Source: RCC90-49c sp051016155
GTDB lineage: Bacteria > Bacteroidota > Bacteroidia > Cytophagales > Amoebophilaceae
Assembly (NCBI GenBank): GCA_051016155.1
Contig: CP136537.1
Span: forward strand, 248,001-312,000
Direction of reading: 5' to 3'
Length of the DNA: 64,000 bases
Below the pieces are notes generated by a model. That model was given only the letters and a program-made list of their open reading frames with translations. It searched no databases and was not told the origin of the DNA. Below are positions 9,155 to 17,442 of this stretch, one piece after another. The position numbers and the translations under genes are program-made. Position 1 is the first letter of the stretch, and each line of letters begins with the position of its first letter.

Positions 9155-9712
9155 AAAACTATGCACTTTCAGTGCAAGACTTCCAGTTGCTACACACTTC
9201 CTCTGCATGCTAGATTTGGATGATGAGTAAGGAATCAAGACGTAGTAGCCACACAATCTCCTGGTTGACAGCCCATATAGTCTGGGTTACTAAATACCGT
9301 TATCATGTTCTCAAGGGAGATGTTCAAACTAGATGTCGTGATCTGATTCAGCAGATCTGTGATGCAGAAGACGTAAAGATTTTGAAAGGAGTTATAAGTA
9401 AAGATCATGTACATCTGCATATCGAATATTCTCCTTCTCAATCGATCAGTGAGTTGGTAAAACGCCTGAAAGGTCGTACATGGCGAAGAGTTCAGGAGGA
9501 GTTTTCCGCATTGAAGAAGAGCTATTGGGGCAAACATTTCTGGTCAATAGGTGATGGGGTCTGGAGCACAGGTAACATAACAGATGAAATGGTAGAATTG
9601 TATCTAAATCATCACAGTGGACCGTCCAATGTCTCCCTTGAGAACTTTATATTAGATTAAGATTTTCAATCTTATCCTTTTAAAAGAACCTATGCACTTT
9701 CTGTGCATAGTA
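9155..9712 (+). mobile_element. IS200-like element
   Basis: One TnpA gene flanked by subterminal hairpins: TGCAC-TTTCA-GTGCA at 9162-9176, and a larger perfect one, CTATGCAC-TTTCT-GTGCATAG, at 9690-9710. These fit the end structures recognised by Y1 HUH transposases. Both sides carry TATGCACTTTC. No TnpB gene is present, so the layout is IS200 rather than IS605. The right end cuts into the OrfB remnant of an IS3 element, so this is the younger insertion. Exact ends are estimated. Confidence 0.75.
9220..9660 (+). CDS. tnpA: IS200/IS605-family transposase TnpA (Y1 HUH)
   Basis: 146 residues, normal length for the family. The HUH motif is HVHLHIEYSP (about residues 66-75), and the candidate catalytic tyrosine is in EMVELYLNHH near residue 128. 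It transposes single-stranded DNA by a peel-and-paste route without inverted repeats or target duplication. All key residues are present, so it looks intact. A hairpin (TAAGATT-TTC-AATCTTA, 9658-9674) overlaps the stop codon and may limit read-through. Confidence 0.92.
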   Translation: MMSKESRRSSHTISWLTAHIVWVTKYRYHVLKGDVQTRCRDLIQQICDAEDVKILKGVISKDHVHLHIEYSPSQSISELVKRLKGRTWRRVQEEFSALKKSYWGKHFWSIGDGVWSTGNITDEMVELYLNHHSGPSNVSLENFILD

Positions 9713-9954
9713 TTTTCAGTTGATGCGATAAGATAAAGGGTTCTAATAACTCATAGAGCTTTCTGGTGCCCATTCTAGGATGACGCGCTCTGAGCTCCTG
9801 CACTCGCTTGAGGAGCAACGCTTGCTCAAAACTAACGCTCTGATTATACCAATAGTGCTGATAGTAAGCCTGCCTGGTTAAACCAAATAATAAGCATAGA
9901 GACCCCAGTGATGTCTTCTTATCCCTTTCCTTTAAGGTGGTTATTACTTGGTGT
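9711..9954 (-). pseudogene. Truncated IS3-family OrfB
   Basis: Minus-strand translation gives KERDKKTSLGSLCLLFGLTR, then QAYYQHYWYNQSV and RHPRMGTRKLYELL. This is the N-terminal HTH_21-type region that precedes the DDE core in IS3 OrfB. It ends at the IS200-like right hairpin. The catalytic Asp/Asp/Glu region is absent, so the gene is dead. Confidence 0.7.
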
Positions 9955-10282
9955 CTGACTTTTTTCTAATCGGTATTTTAAAGGCTTCTTCAGCTGTTTG
10001 AATCATCAGTTCATAGCCTTCTATTTTCAGCTGTGCCTTTTTGAGCTGCTCACGTAGTTCTCCGGCACTGAGCGATTCTAAGGGCTTGTCCCCGTACTGC
10101 TGTAAGGCTAGGCGTAGTTCAAGGCTACTTGGAGGCGTTTTCTTTGCCTTGTGCTCTTTAGCGGGTGCATAGCCAAGCTTTCTCATCCAGTTGAGCATTT
10201 GCCCATGCTCTTCATGCTGGCCTGTGTACTTCTTCGATAGGGCTGTTTTGCTCTGATTACCCTGTAGAAATTCTTCAATCAA
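9944..10282 (-). CDS. IS3-family transposase OrfA
   Basis: 112 residues: an N-terminal HTH part (MIEEFLQGNQSKTALSKKY) and a C-terminal helical/leucine-rich segment typical of IS3 OrfA (SAGELREQLKKAQLKIEGYE). OrfA binds the element ends and normally yields the active enzyme through a frameshift into OrfB. OrfB follows here in an overlapping frame but is truncated, so this protein can no longer support transposition of its own element. Confidence 0.75.
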   Translation of the reverse strand: MIEEFLQGNQSKTALSKKYTGQHEEHGQMLNWMRKLGYAPAKEHKAKKTPPSSLELRLALQQYGDKPLESLSAGELREQLKKAQLKIEGYELMIQTAEEAFKIPIRKKSDTK

Positions 10283-10409
10283 GGCCTTCCTCTCTGGCCA
10301 GCTTAGTGATCCTCCTGTTCTTATGCTTGTTTTCTTGTTTTTGTCTATATCCTAGTTTACAATTTCTGTCAATCTATTTTAGGACGAGACAACCCAGCCA
10401 TGTCCCGAC

Positions 10410-11417
10410 ATGCGTCGTTTTATGACAGAAGCGATCGTAGGAGATGATGCTTACCAAGAGGACGAGGCAGTGGTACAGCTCGTGAATTACTGCTGCGCGT
10501 TGTTTGGCGTAGAGGCTGCCCTTTTTGTCACCAGTGGCATGCTGGCCAATAGGCTCGCTTTTTTAGCCCAAACTTCACCTGGCGATGAGGTCATCACAGA
10601 GTACAACTACCACGTCCACTTTTTTGATAGTGCAGCCAGTGCTGCTGTTTGCCAAGTAGCGCTCAATCCTCACCGCACCCAAGACGGTATCCTCAGGGCC
10701 AGTGATGTAGAGGCTATCTTGGGCTCCAAGCCCCGCTACAATTATTTTGCTCAAGCAAAATTAGTATCGATCGAAAATACGATCAACGGCTATGCAGGCA
10801 AGGTGTACCCTTACGAAGAAATCGAAAAGATGCGTGCAGTCACACTTCAGCACAACCTAAAACTTCATTTGGATGGAGCACGCCTGTTTCATGCGCATGT
10901 GAAAACAGGTATTTCCCTTGCCAAGTACAGCCAAATGGTAGATAGCCTGTCCGTTTGTTTTTCAAAGGGATTGGGGCCTCCTTTTGGCTCTATGCTGATG
11001 GGTTCAAAGGAATTCATTGAACGCGCAAAACGCTATAAAATGTGGTTAGGTAGCGGCTATCACCAGGTAGGCTTTAATGCACAGGCTGCTTACTATGCCA
11101 TCAAGCATAATATTGGGCGGCTCGAGGAAGATCATGCTCATGCTCAGCTGCTAGCCCGATTACTACATCCTCTACCTGAAGTAGTTGTAGCGCCTGACAA
11201 TGTAGAAACGAACATTGTGCAAATGCGCTTGACGCCATTGGAGGCCCCTATTGAACAGTTTTGTGAGGCTTGCGCACAGCGGGGCTTGCTGCTTTTCCCA
11301 TGGCTACCTGGTATCGCACGCATGGTGGTCAACAAAGACGTCTCTGAAGATAATATTTACCAAGCAGTAGCGATCATCAAGAAAGTGATCCAGACCTTTC
11401 AACATGGCCATTCCTAG
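10410..11417 (+). CDS. ltaE: Low-specificity threonine aldolase (5'-clipped by an IS)
   Basis: 335 residues, PLP-dependent fold type I. Visible motifs are GDDAYQEDEAVVQL, the HLDGARLFHA cofactor-aspartate motif, the PLP-lysine motif CFSKGLGPPFGSML (Lys near residue 186) and a C-terminal MVVNKDVS. It cleaves threonine or allo-threonine to glycine and acetaldehyde. Normal proteins begin about nine residues earlier with an LRSDT motif. Here the frame upstream reads D-E-T-T-Q-P-C-P-D and then hits a stop at 10380-10382, exactly at the IS3 end. The gene therefore lost its native start; the ATG at 10410 could still give a nearly complete enzyme. Confidence 0.85.
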   Translation: MRRFMTEAIVGDDAYQEDEAVVQLVNYCCALFGVEAALFVTSGMLANRLAFLAQTSPGDEVITEYNYHVHFFDSAASAAVCQVALNPHRTQDGILRASDVEAILGSKPRYNYFAQAKLVSIENTINGYAGKVYPYEEIEKMRAVTLQHNLKLHLDGARLFHAHVKTGISLAKYSQMVDSLSVCFSKGLGPPFGSMLMGSKEFIERAKRYKMWLGSGYHQVGFNAQAAYYAIKHNIGRLEEDHAHAQLLARLLHPLPEVVVAPDNVETNIVQMRLTPLEAPIEQFCEACAQRGLLLFPWLPGIARMVVNKDVSEDNIYQAVAIIKKVIQTFQHGHS

Positions 11418-12233
11418 ACAGTGTCGTCAGGAGAGTCCTAGCCATAAAGCTAGACATCTGATTTGAATAGCGGCCAGAAATGAGCTCCTTCTCTTTGCAT
11501 AGCGCGTACATATCCCGCGCCAACGCTTCAGATACAAAAACGTGTTCTCTATCACATGACGTAGCTGATACACTTCTCGGTTGTAACTACGCATTACTTT
11601 TCTATGCTTCCTACTCGGTATCACACATTGCCTATTCTTTGATTTCACCTCTCTGACTACTTGCTCTGTGTCATAGCCCCTATCTGCTATCACTCCCTCT
11701 GCAGGCAAGTCTTTGAGCAGCTCAACACCTTGCTTACAATCTGCTTCGGTACCTGCTGTAATAATGGCTCTGAGCGGCATACCAGCCGCATCCACGGCCA
11801 AATGTAGTTTTGTATTGAGCCCCCTTTTGTGCGATTCATCGCCTCATTTCCGCCCACTGCCCCCGTCCCATGGGGATGCACTTTTATATGACTCGCATCG
11901 ATCATCAGCCACGTGTAGTCTGGTTCATCTGACAGTAATTCCAAAAGCTTCTCCCATGTTCGATTATCGCGCCATCGACAAAAGCGTCGGTTCGTATTAT
12001 TCCACTCGCCGTAATGAGGAGGCAAGTCTCGCCATGGGGCTCCCGTTCGTAATATCCAGAACACGGCGTTAATAAATTTTCTATTGTCTTTAGCTACCCC
12101 TCCCCAAGCGCCAGCTCTTCCAGGCAAATGAGGGGCAAGTTTGTTCCATACTTCATCGGAGATATCGTGTCGTTGATAGGCAGGTTGTTTCAGCATTTTT
12201 TGCCTTAAGATAATATCTTATGTCGACACTGCC
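11417..12233 (-). mobile_element. IS5-family (IS427-like) insertion sequence, 817 bp
   Basis: Terminal inverted repeats GACAGTGTCG (11417) and CGACACTGCC (ending 12233) match at 9 of 10 positions and are flanked by TA on both sides, within CTAG at each border. It holds one transposase split over two frames. It sits between two threonine-aldolase paralogues: its left border is at the stop codon of the first, and its right border is where the second loses its 5' part. Confidence 0.85.
11427..12196 (-). CDS. IS5-family transposase made by -1 frameshift
   Basis: The first frame (12196 to about 11830) encodes the DUF4096-like N-terminus (ISDEVWNKLAPHLPGRAG, WRDLPPHYGEW, and the DDE first Asp in LMIDASHIKVHPHG). 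The second frame (to 11427) encodes the rest (LAVDAAGMPLRAI, IADRGYDTEQ, and ENTFLYLKRWRGI with the final Glu). The frames join at the minus-strand run ACAAAAGGGGGCTC, a slippery A-AAA-GGG site, where a -1 shift gives TKGGLNTKLHLAVD. This is the usual programmed frameshift of the IS427 group, so I treat it as one functional gene. Confidence 0.85.
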
Positions 12234-12238
12234 TAGCG

Positions 12239-12961
12239 GGAGAGCGGGGAATATTCACGCCAGCGCAACTACAGTTGGCACTGTCCCGGGCTATAGGCAG
12301 AAATCTACCTACTTGTAGGGTGGTGTCAGTAGAACAAACGACCAATTACGGCGGAGGAGCTATCTGGGATTTAGCGCATCTAAATGAAGTCTGTCATTTA
12401 GCACATCGACAGGGTCTTCTAACGCATATGGATGGGGCTAGACTATGGCATGCTGTAACGGCCACAGGTATTCCTGCTGCGACCTACGCACAGCACTTTG
12501 ATGCAGTTTGGGTAGATTTCTCCAAAGGACTGGGAGCACCTATGGGGGCTGTGCTGGCAGGGAGCAAAGCCTTTATTGAGGAGGCGTGGTATTACAAGTT
12601 CCAGCAAGGAGGCGGGATGCACCAAGCTGGTATCATCGCAGCAGGTTGTCTCTATGGACTTCAACACCATAGAGCAAGGCTGGAAGAAATACATGCTTTG
12701 ACAAAGCAGTTAGCGCAAGGCCTAGCAACGCTCCCTTGTATAGATATTGACCCTGGTCATGTAGTCACCAACATTATTATTTTCTCCGTGGCGCATCCTT
12801 TGATGGATGCTTATGCCTTGGCTAAAGCGCTCTTGGCGCGTTCTATACGTGTGCTGGCCTTTACCCCGTCTCAAGTACGCATGATCCTTCATCTGGATAT
12901 TTCAATGCGTGATGTACAACATACGATCGCTACTTTCAAGCAAATTTTGACTTCAACCTAA
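12239..12961 (+). pseudogene. Second threonine aldolase paralogue, N-terminal part lost
   Basis: The frame is open from the IS border and reads GIFTPAQLQLAL at once, a segment that normally lies about 100-120 residues into low-specificity threonine aldolases. It continues through VVSVEQTTNYGGG, THMDGARLWHA, the PLP-lysine motif WVDFSKGLGAPMGAVL and RMILHLDIS. The N-terminal third is missing and is not found on the other side of the IS, so a deletion accompanied or preceded the insertion. A TTG at 12275 could start a short protein, but it would lack part of the active site. It is divergent from the intact neighbour, so this is an old paralogue and not a recent copy. Confidence 0.8.
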
Positions 12962-12976
12962 TTTAACCTCTCGCGC

Positions 12977-14416
12977 ATGCTCCCTACCGCTCATACGATG
13001 AAGCGCAGCAGGAAAGGAAATCATTTTCTACTGCTTATGTCCAGCTTTATGTTCCTGATTCTTTTTTTGGCCAATACACTCAGGGTACTCAAAGAGAGCT
13101 TGTTGGTAACGCATATGGGCATTGAGTCATTGAGCTACATCAGAATATTGCTGCACCTGCCATGTTCTCTATTGATCATATGGATCGTTACCAGGCTCAA
13201 GAAGCGCTATTCGCAACAGCACACTTTTAATCTGGTCATAGGGTTTTACCTTGTTTTTATCACTGCTTTTGTCAGCATCCTCTATCCCTACCAAGAGGCA
13301 CTGCGGCTACCTGTAGGACTGAAAACCTATGCTTTGCAAGTCCTTCCTGCCGCTACCAGGCTAGTCACTGTGATTGACTGCTGGCCTATAACCCTTCTGT
13401 ATCTGCTGGCAGATTTATGGCCTTTACTCATTTACGTAAACTGTTTCTGGGCGCTTTCCAATCAACTGGTTGATACAGAAGAAGCCGCTCGCATTTACCC
13501 ACTTTATAACGTCTTGGGTCAAGCCAATATTCTATTCACAGGAGTAGTGCTCTACTACTTGAGCGAATGCGCTATCAAACAATATGCCGGCAGGTGGAGC
13601 TTTGATTTTACACAATGGGTAGGTACTATGGTTTTGTTAGGCATGGTGGTCGTCTTATTGCTCTACAACTACATTATAGCATGCTACAAGCCGCCTCATA
13701 CTGCTGAAGATGAAGCGCAGGGGGCTCAAAGATTATCATTTAGGCAAACGCTGCAGCTTCTTTGGCGCCATCAACATATTGCCAACATCTTTCTATGTAC
13801 CCTGCTTTACTATGCCGTCATTTGTAGTGTAGAAACCTTGTGGCTTCATACAATAGCTATTCATTACATAACACCGAGCCTGGTGGGACGCTATCAAGCG
13901 CAAACTTTATTACTCATAGGTAGTAGCACATTGTCTTTTGCGCTCATAGGTAAGAGGCTCCTTAGCCATCTAGGGTGGTACTGGGTATTACAGATACTAC
14001 CTGGAACCATGCTACTCTTTTCTTTAGTGATGATAGGATACACGGGCATTCTATCCATGCATGAATCCTGGGTAGCACTATACTTGAGTACAAGCATGTA
14101 TACGCTAGCAAAAAGCATGAAGTACACCTTTTTTGACGTTACTAAAGAGATGGCTTACATCCCTACTGAGGATCATATAAAGTTTTATGGGAAATTGTCA
14201 GCAGATACGCTAGCCAATAGCTTGGGAAAAATAACAGGAAATCTATTCCCTATTATCTTTTTTACGCTGTACTGGGAGGCCAGTTTCGATCAACTAACAG
14301 CATTGTCTTTGGCCGTATTGGTGTTGCTGCTAAGTAGTTTTTGGCTTGCTATCGCAAGGCAGTTAAAAAAGTCTTACCATCATCTTTTGCGTGACCAAAC
14401 CAGCATGTCTATTTAG
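12977..14416 (+). CDS. ATP/ADP translocase (nucleotide transporter, Tlc/NTT family)
   Basis: 479 residues with about 11-12 hydrophobic segments. Family marks: ANTLRVLKESLLVTHMG near the N-terminus (the Arg-x-x-Lys-Glu element), a Trp/Leu-rich central part with EAARIYPLYNVLGQA, and the very conserved MKYTFFDVTKEMAYIP (about 375-391) followed by IKFYGKLSADTLANSLGKI. Such carriers sit in the inner membrane of obligate intracellular bacteria and exchange bacterial ADP for host ATP, or import other nucleotides. The exact substrate cannot be told. The first ATG at 12977 or one at 12998 (MKRSRKGNH) may be the start. It begins 16 bp after the broken aldolase. Confidence 0.9.
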   Translation: MLPTAHTMKRSRKGNHFLLLMSSFMFLILFLANTLRVLKESLLVTHMGIESLSYIRILLHLPCSLLIIWIVTRLKKRYSQQHTFNLVIGFYLVFITAFVSILYPYQEALRLPVGLKTYALQVLPAATRLVTVIDCWPITLLYLLADLWPLLIYVNCFWALSNQLVDTEEAARIYPLYNVLGQANILFTGVVLYYLSECAIKQYAGRWSFDFTQWVGTMVLLGMVVVLLLYNYIIACYKPPHTAEDEAQGAQRLSFRQTLQLLWRHQHIANIFLCTLLYYAVICSVETLWLHTIAIHYITPSLVGRYQAQTLLLIGSSTLSFALIGKRLLSHLGWYWVLQILPGTMLLFSLVMIGYTGILSMHESWVALYLSTSMYTLAKSMKYTFFDVTKEMAYIPTEDHIKFYGKLSADTLANSLGKITGNLFPIIFFTLYWEASFDQLTALSLAVLVLLLSSFWLAIARQLKKSYHHLLRDQTSMSI

Positions 14417-14536
14417 TTGCCCCTTAACTGACCTTTACCCCAAAATTTGGTCTAAGCTGGGTAAGACTTTTGTCAATCAAAACACATCTGAAAGCCTAGC
14501 AAAAGAAGGCTCGCCTTGTGCAAAAAAACTAGCATC

Positions 14537-16195
14537 CTAGCGCTTACCTTCTAGGCTCACGCCAGATGCTTGCCCCTGCCCAGGAACGAAGGTTCGGAGC
14601 ATCTTGCCCGCTGCACTTTGTAGCTCCCCAAGCCACTGAGCAATGTCCCGTGTCTTAGAAGAGAAGCTAATCCCCATCACGAGTATTTGCTTCCCTGCCT
14701 GCGTGTACCGCTTGCTGTACTCCCTCACCTGCGCCTGATTCATCGCTATCGAGGCTGGCTGATCCACCTTCAGCTCAAAGATATAGATCGCCTCCTCGAG
14801 CTCGCACATCACATCAATACGCCCCTTGTTAGTGACCACCTCTGCTTGCGCTCTGATCCCTGAGAGCTCTAAGTAGGTTAAAAAGATCGCTTGATAGAAC
14901 CCTTCTTGCGCCTTGGAGGAAGCATGATAGGGAATCTTAGCTAGGTGCACATTCAAAGCGTTTACAAAAGCCTCAAGCTGGTAGGCAGCCAGATCGGCTC
15001 TGAGCTGCTTGGCGGCGCGGCTTACTGGGCGCGGATCGACCTTAGCAAACTCTTTTAAAAGAGAGCTAAAAAAGGCGCGCCTTACTTCCCTGTTAGGAAA
15101 GTCCAGCGTGTAGCTCTCTTCTACATCTTCATCGCCAGGCTGGTAAGCTTGAATCGTCAGATACCCTGTCTGAAACATCAACGCCTTCAAATCAATCTCT
15201 TCGAGACTACTGATGCTCATCAGCGTACTCTCCTCAGCGATTGTACCAGCTAGCGGAGCGGCCACCTGGGGATGCTTCCTGACCTGTTCAATCAAAAACG
15301 AAGGCGTGCCACTATCATACCAGTAGCTTCTAGCCTCTTTTTCATCTAGAAAGTTCAGCGTAGAGAAAGGATTGTACACCTGCGTTGCTGCTTTGGAAAA
15401 GCGATAACCATTGTACCACCCTTTGATCTCTGCTAATACGTCTTGCTTGGTAACTGGCTGCCCTTGCGCGTTTCGCTCCTCTGTAATGGCCTGAAGGTGT
15501 GCAGCAAAGTACTGCACCAGCTCTTCTTCCGTGTAGCCCATCATCCCAGCGTACTGAGGGAGCATGGTGAGGTCCTTTAAGTGGTTGGCACCAGAGAACA
15601 GAGAGACCTGTGAGAACTTACTGATCCCTGTGATAAAGGTGAAGCGAATGTGCTCTTCTAAGCTCTTGAGCGTGCCAAAAAACGCCCGAAGGAGCTTGCG
15701 GTTCTCTTCTGCTACTTCTACTTGATGAAGGTTGTCAATGATGGGTTTGTCGTACTCGTCGATCAATACGGCAGCAGAACCCTTCTTAGCAAGTGCTACT
15801 AATAGTCTATTCAGTCTAGACTGATAAGATGCTCCTTGAACATTAACTCCATGGAGCTGAGCTAAATCTTCGATCGCTTCTTGTAGACCAATATCAAGTG
15901 CCTCTGGGCTTTTGTTAGCAATCTTCCCAAAATCAAAATGAAGCACAGGATGAGGCTGCCAATCGTAATCACTCTCATAAATAGCACAGCCTTTAAAAAG
16001 CTCCTTGTGGCCTTTGAAAATCTCTTTGAGTGTGCTCACAAAGAGAGACTTGCCAAAGCGTCTAGGGCGAGAAAGGAAGTAGTGCTTGCCACTTTTTATC
16101 ATCTGCAAGGCAAACTGAGTCTTATCGACATACACGTATCCCTCTGTGAGGATATCCCCAATACTCTGTATGCCAATCGGAAGCTTCTTCATCAC
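14537..16195 (-). CDS. AAA-ATPase-like protein with C-terminal PD-(D/E)XK nuclease domain
   Basis: 552 residues. The N-terminal AAA-ATPase-like domain starts MMKKLPIGIQSIGDIL, with a P-loop-like YFLSRPRRFGKSLFVSTL (about 39-56), a Walker-B-like AAVLIDEYDKPIIDN (about 141-155) and a sensor-like FTFITGISKFSQVSLF. The C-terminal PD-(D/E)XK domain has GRIDVMCELEEAIYIFELK (about 457-475, with Asp and ELK). The family is expanded in Bacteroidota symbionts; its role is unknown, with defence or transposon-like spread suggested. The window holds another copy at 26468-28078 and a fragment at 43700-43965. This copy looks complete. Confidence 0.85.
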   Translation of the reverse strand: MMKKLPIGIQSIGDILTEGYVYVDKTQFALQMIKSGKHYFLSRPRRFGKSLFVSTLKEIFKGHKELFKGCAIYESDYDWQPHPVLHFDFGKIANKSPEALDIGLQEAIEDLAQLHGVNVQGASYQSRLNRLLVALAKKGSAAVLIDEYDKPIIDNLHQVEVAEENRKLLRAFFGTLKSLEEHIRFTFITGISKFSQVSLFSGANHLKDLTMLPQYAGMMGYTEEELVQYFAAHLQAITEERNAQGQPVTKQDVLAEIKGWYNGYRFSKAATQVYNPFSTLNFLDEKEARSYWYDSGTPSFLIEQVRKHPQVAAPLAGTIAEESTLMSISSLEEIDLKALMFQTGYLTIQAYQPGDEDVEESYTLDFPNREVRRAFFSSLLKEFAKVDPRPVSRAAKQLRADLAAYQLEAFVNALNVHLAKIPYHASSKAQEGFYQAIFLTYLELSGIRAQAEVVTNKGRIDVMCELEEAIYIFELKVDQPASIAMNQAQVREYSKRYTQAGKQILVMGISFSSKTRDIAQWLGELQSAAGKMLRTFVPGQGQASGVSLEGKR

Positions 16196-16401
16196 TTTAA
16201 TCTTTGCGGTGCCTTAGCCCCCTAAAGGTAGTAGATATCTGCAAGAAGATAGCGCGCTGCACCTTGGAAGTGAAGTTTCTTTTTGCGTTTGCTGCATTTT
16301 GTCCTGCGCTCAGATTGTACTATTTCCTCATGCAGGCTGTGGTCGTCTCGGGCACAGCTTAAGTCTAGAGGCTACAAAAGGCGCTAGACAGTCCTCTACT
16401 A

Positions 16402-16488
16402 GCTACTGATTGGCTTGAGAAGCTGGTGCCAGCAGCAGTTAAGGAAGACGGGCTGGACCTGGCTGATGTGCTGGTGAGAAGTAAATGA
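16402..16488 (+). pseudogene. C-terminal fragment of a DUF6371-type gene
   Basis: The plus strand encodes LATDWLEKLVPAAVKEDGLD followed by LADVLVRSK and a stop at 16486-16488. The intact-ended DUF6371 gene at 19814-20518 (minus) ends VSDWLEQLVPTLAKQEGLDL followed by ADVLVSSSH, so the two C-termini are clearly related but not identical. Only about 29 codons remain. It lies just outside the tRNA-Val attachment site, so it is best read as debris of another, older element. The rest of 16196-16593 shows no gene. Confidence 0.65.
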
Positions 16489-16593
16489 AAGGAGGCTTCT
16501 AGTGTAATTGATAGGGTAATGCGAAGTTTTTAGTGCCTTTTTTTGAATCATCACAATCACCCTAACTCCCTGACAGTCAACTACTTTCAGTAG

Positions 16594-16637
16594 TGGGCTC
16601 TGTAGGATTCGAACCTACGACCCCCTCCTTGTAAGGG
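16594..16637 (-). tRNA. 3' half of tRNA-Val(UAC), probable integration (att) site
   Basis: Minus-strand sequence runs CCCTTACAAGGAGGGGG (anticodon loop with UAC plus the 3' side of the stem), TCG, then the T arm GTAGG-TTCGAAT-CCTAC and the acceptor strand AGAGCCC with discriminator A. It closely matches the 3' half of tRNA-Val(UAC) genes. The 5' half (D arm and acceptor partner GGGCTCT) is absent; unrelated sequence follows toward the integrase. This is the classic product of tyrosine-integrase insertion in a tRNA 3' end. Host DNA should lie to the left, element DNA to the right, and a restored full tRNA at the far end. CCA is not encoded. Confidence 0.8.
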
Positions 16638-17442
16638 GGTGTTTTTATGTTGTCACCACTTACTTTTACTTTCTTTTTCTTGCTTTTAAAGCCCGTAAAG
16701 CCCATTTTTGTTAGTAGTAGTAACACTCTGTTTGCCAACGTTTCCTTCCTTTTTTGTAAACTCTTCGTAAACCACTCTTCCCTCTCATGAAACCCAAGCT
16801 CGCCGTCATTCTTTACAAGTCCAAAACCCTCAGCAACGGGGAGCATCCCCTCATGCTCAGGGTCACCTGCCAGAGCAAACGAAAATACGTGGCCATCGGC
16901 ATCTCTTGCCCCCAAAAGTGGTGGGATGACAAGAAGAACCTGCCCAAAAGAACGCATCCCAATAAAGACTTTATCAAGGCTCTTATTGAACAGAAAATTT
17001 TAGCCTATCAAAATCAGCTACTCGAAGCGCCTCAGCTTGCCCTCTCGCCTCAAGCCCTTATCCACGCTGTTGAAAATCCTAAGAAAAGACCTGCCTTTTC
17101 TTCTTTCCTTGACGAACTCATTGATAGATTCGACAACTCAGCTAGGGTGGGCAATGCTAACATCTACAAAGATACTAAAAGGGCTCTCAGACACTTTATC
17201 GGGAATGCTCCCTTACTCTTTTCCGATATTGATCCAAGATTCTTGAGTCAATTCGAGAGCTTCTTGCGCAGTAAGAAGCTCGCTGACAATACTTTGTTTA
17301 CCTACTTCAAAACCATTAGAGCCGTCTTTAACAAAGCTATTCAAGAGGGAATCCTTGAAGAGGTGTACTATCCTTTCAAGGTCTTCAATCTCTCTAAGTT
17401 CAACACCACGACTAGAAAACGCGCTATTTCTAAGAAGGTGTA

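Larger units (their letters stand above)
9711..10391 (-). mobile_element. IS3-family element, left part destroyed
   Basis: The 5' (OrfA) end is intact at 10391, where the element begins TGTCTCGTCCTAAAATAG when read on the minus strand. It contains OrfA and the first ~80 codons of OrfB, and then stops at the right hairpin of the IS200-like element at 9710. The rest of OrfB and the other inverted repeat are missing from the window. On the right it abuts the 5' end of a threonine-aldolase gene, whose first codons it removed. Confidence 0.75.

Noticed and set aside
16577..16957. 126-codon minus frame crossing the tRNA half and the integrase start
   Set aside because: It runs through the tRNA sequence and antisense to the integrase; not a gene.
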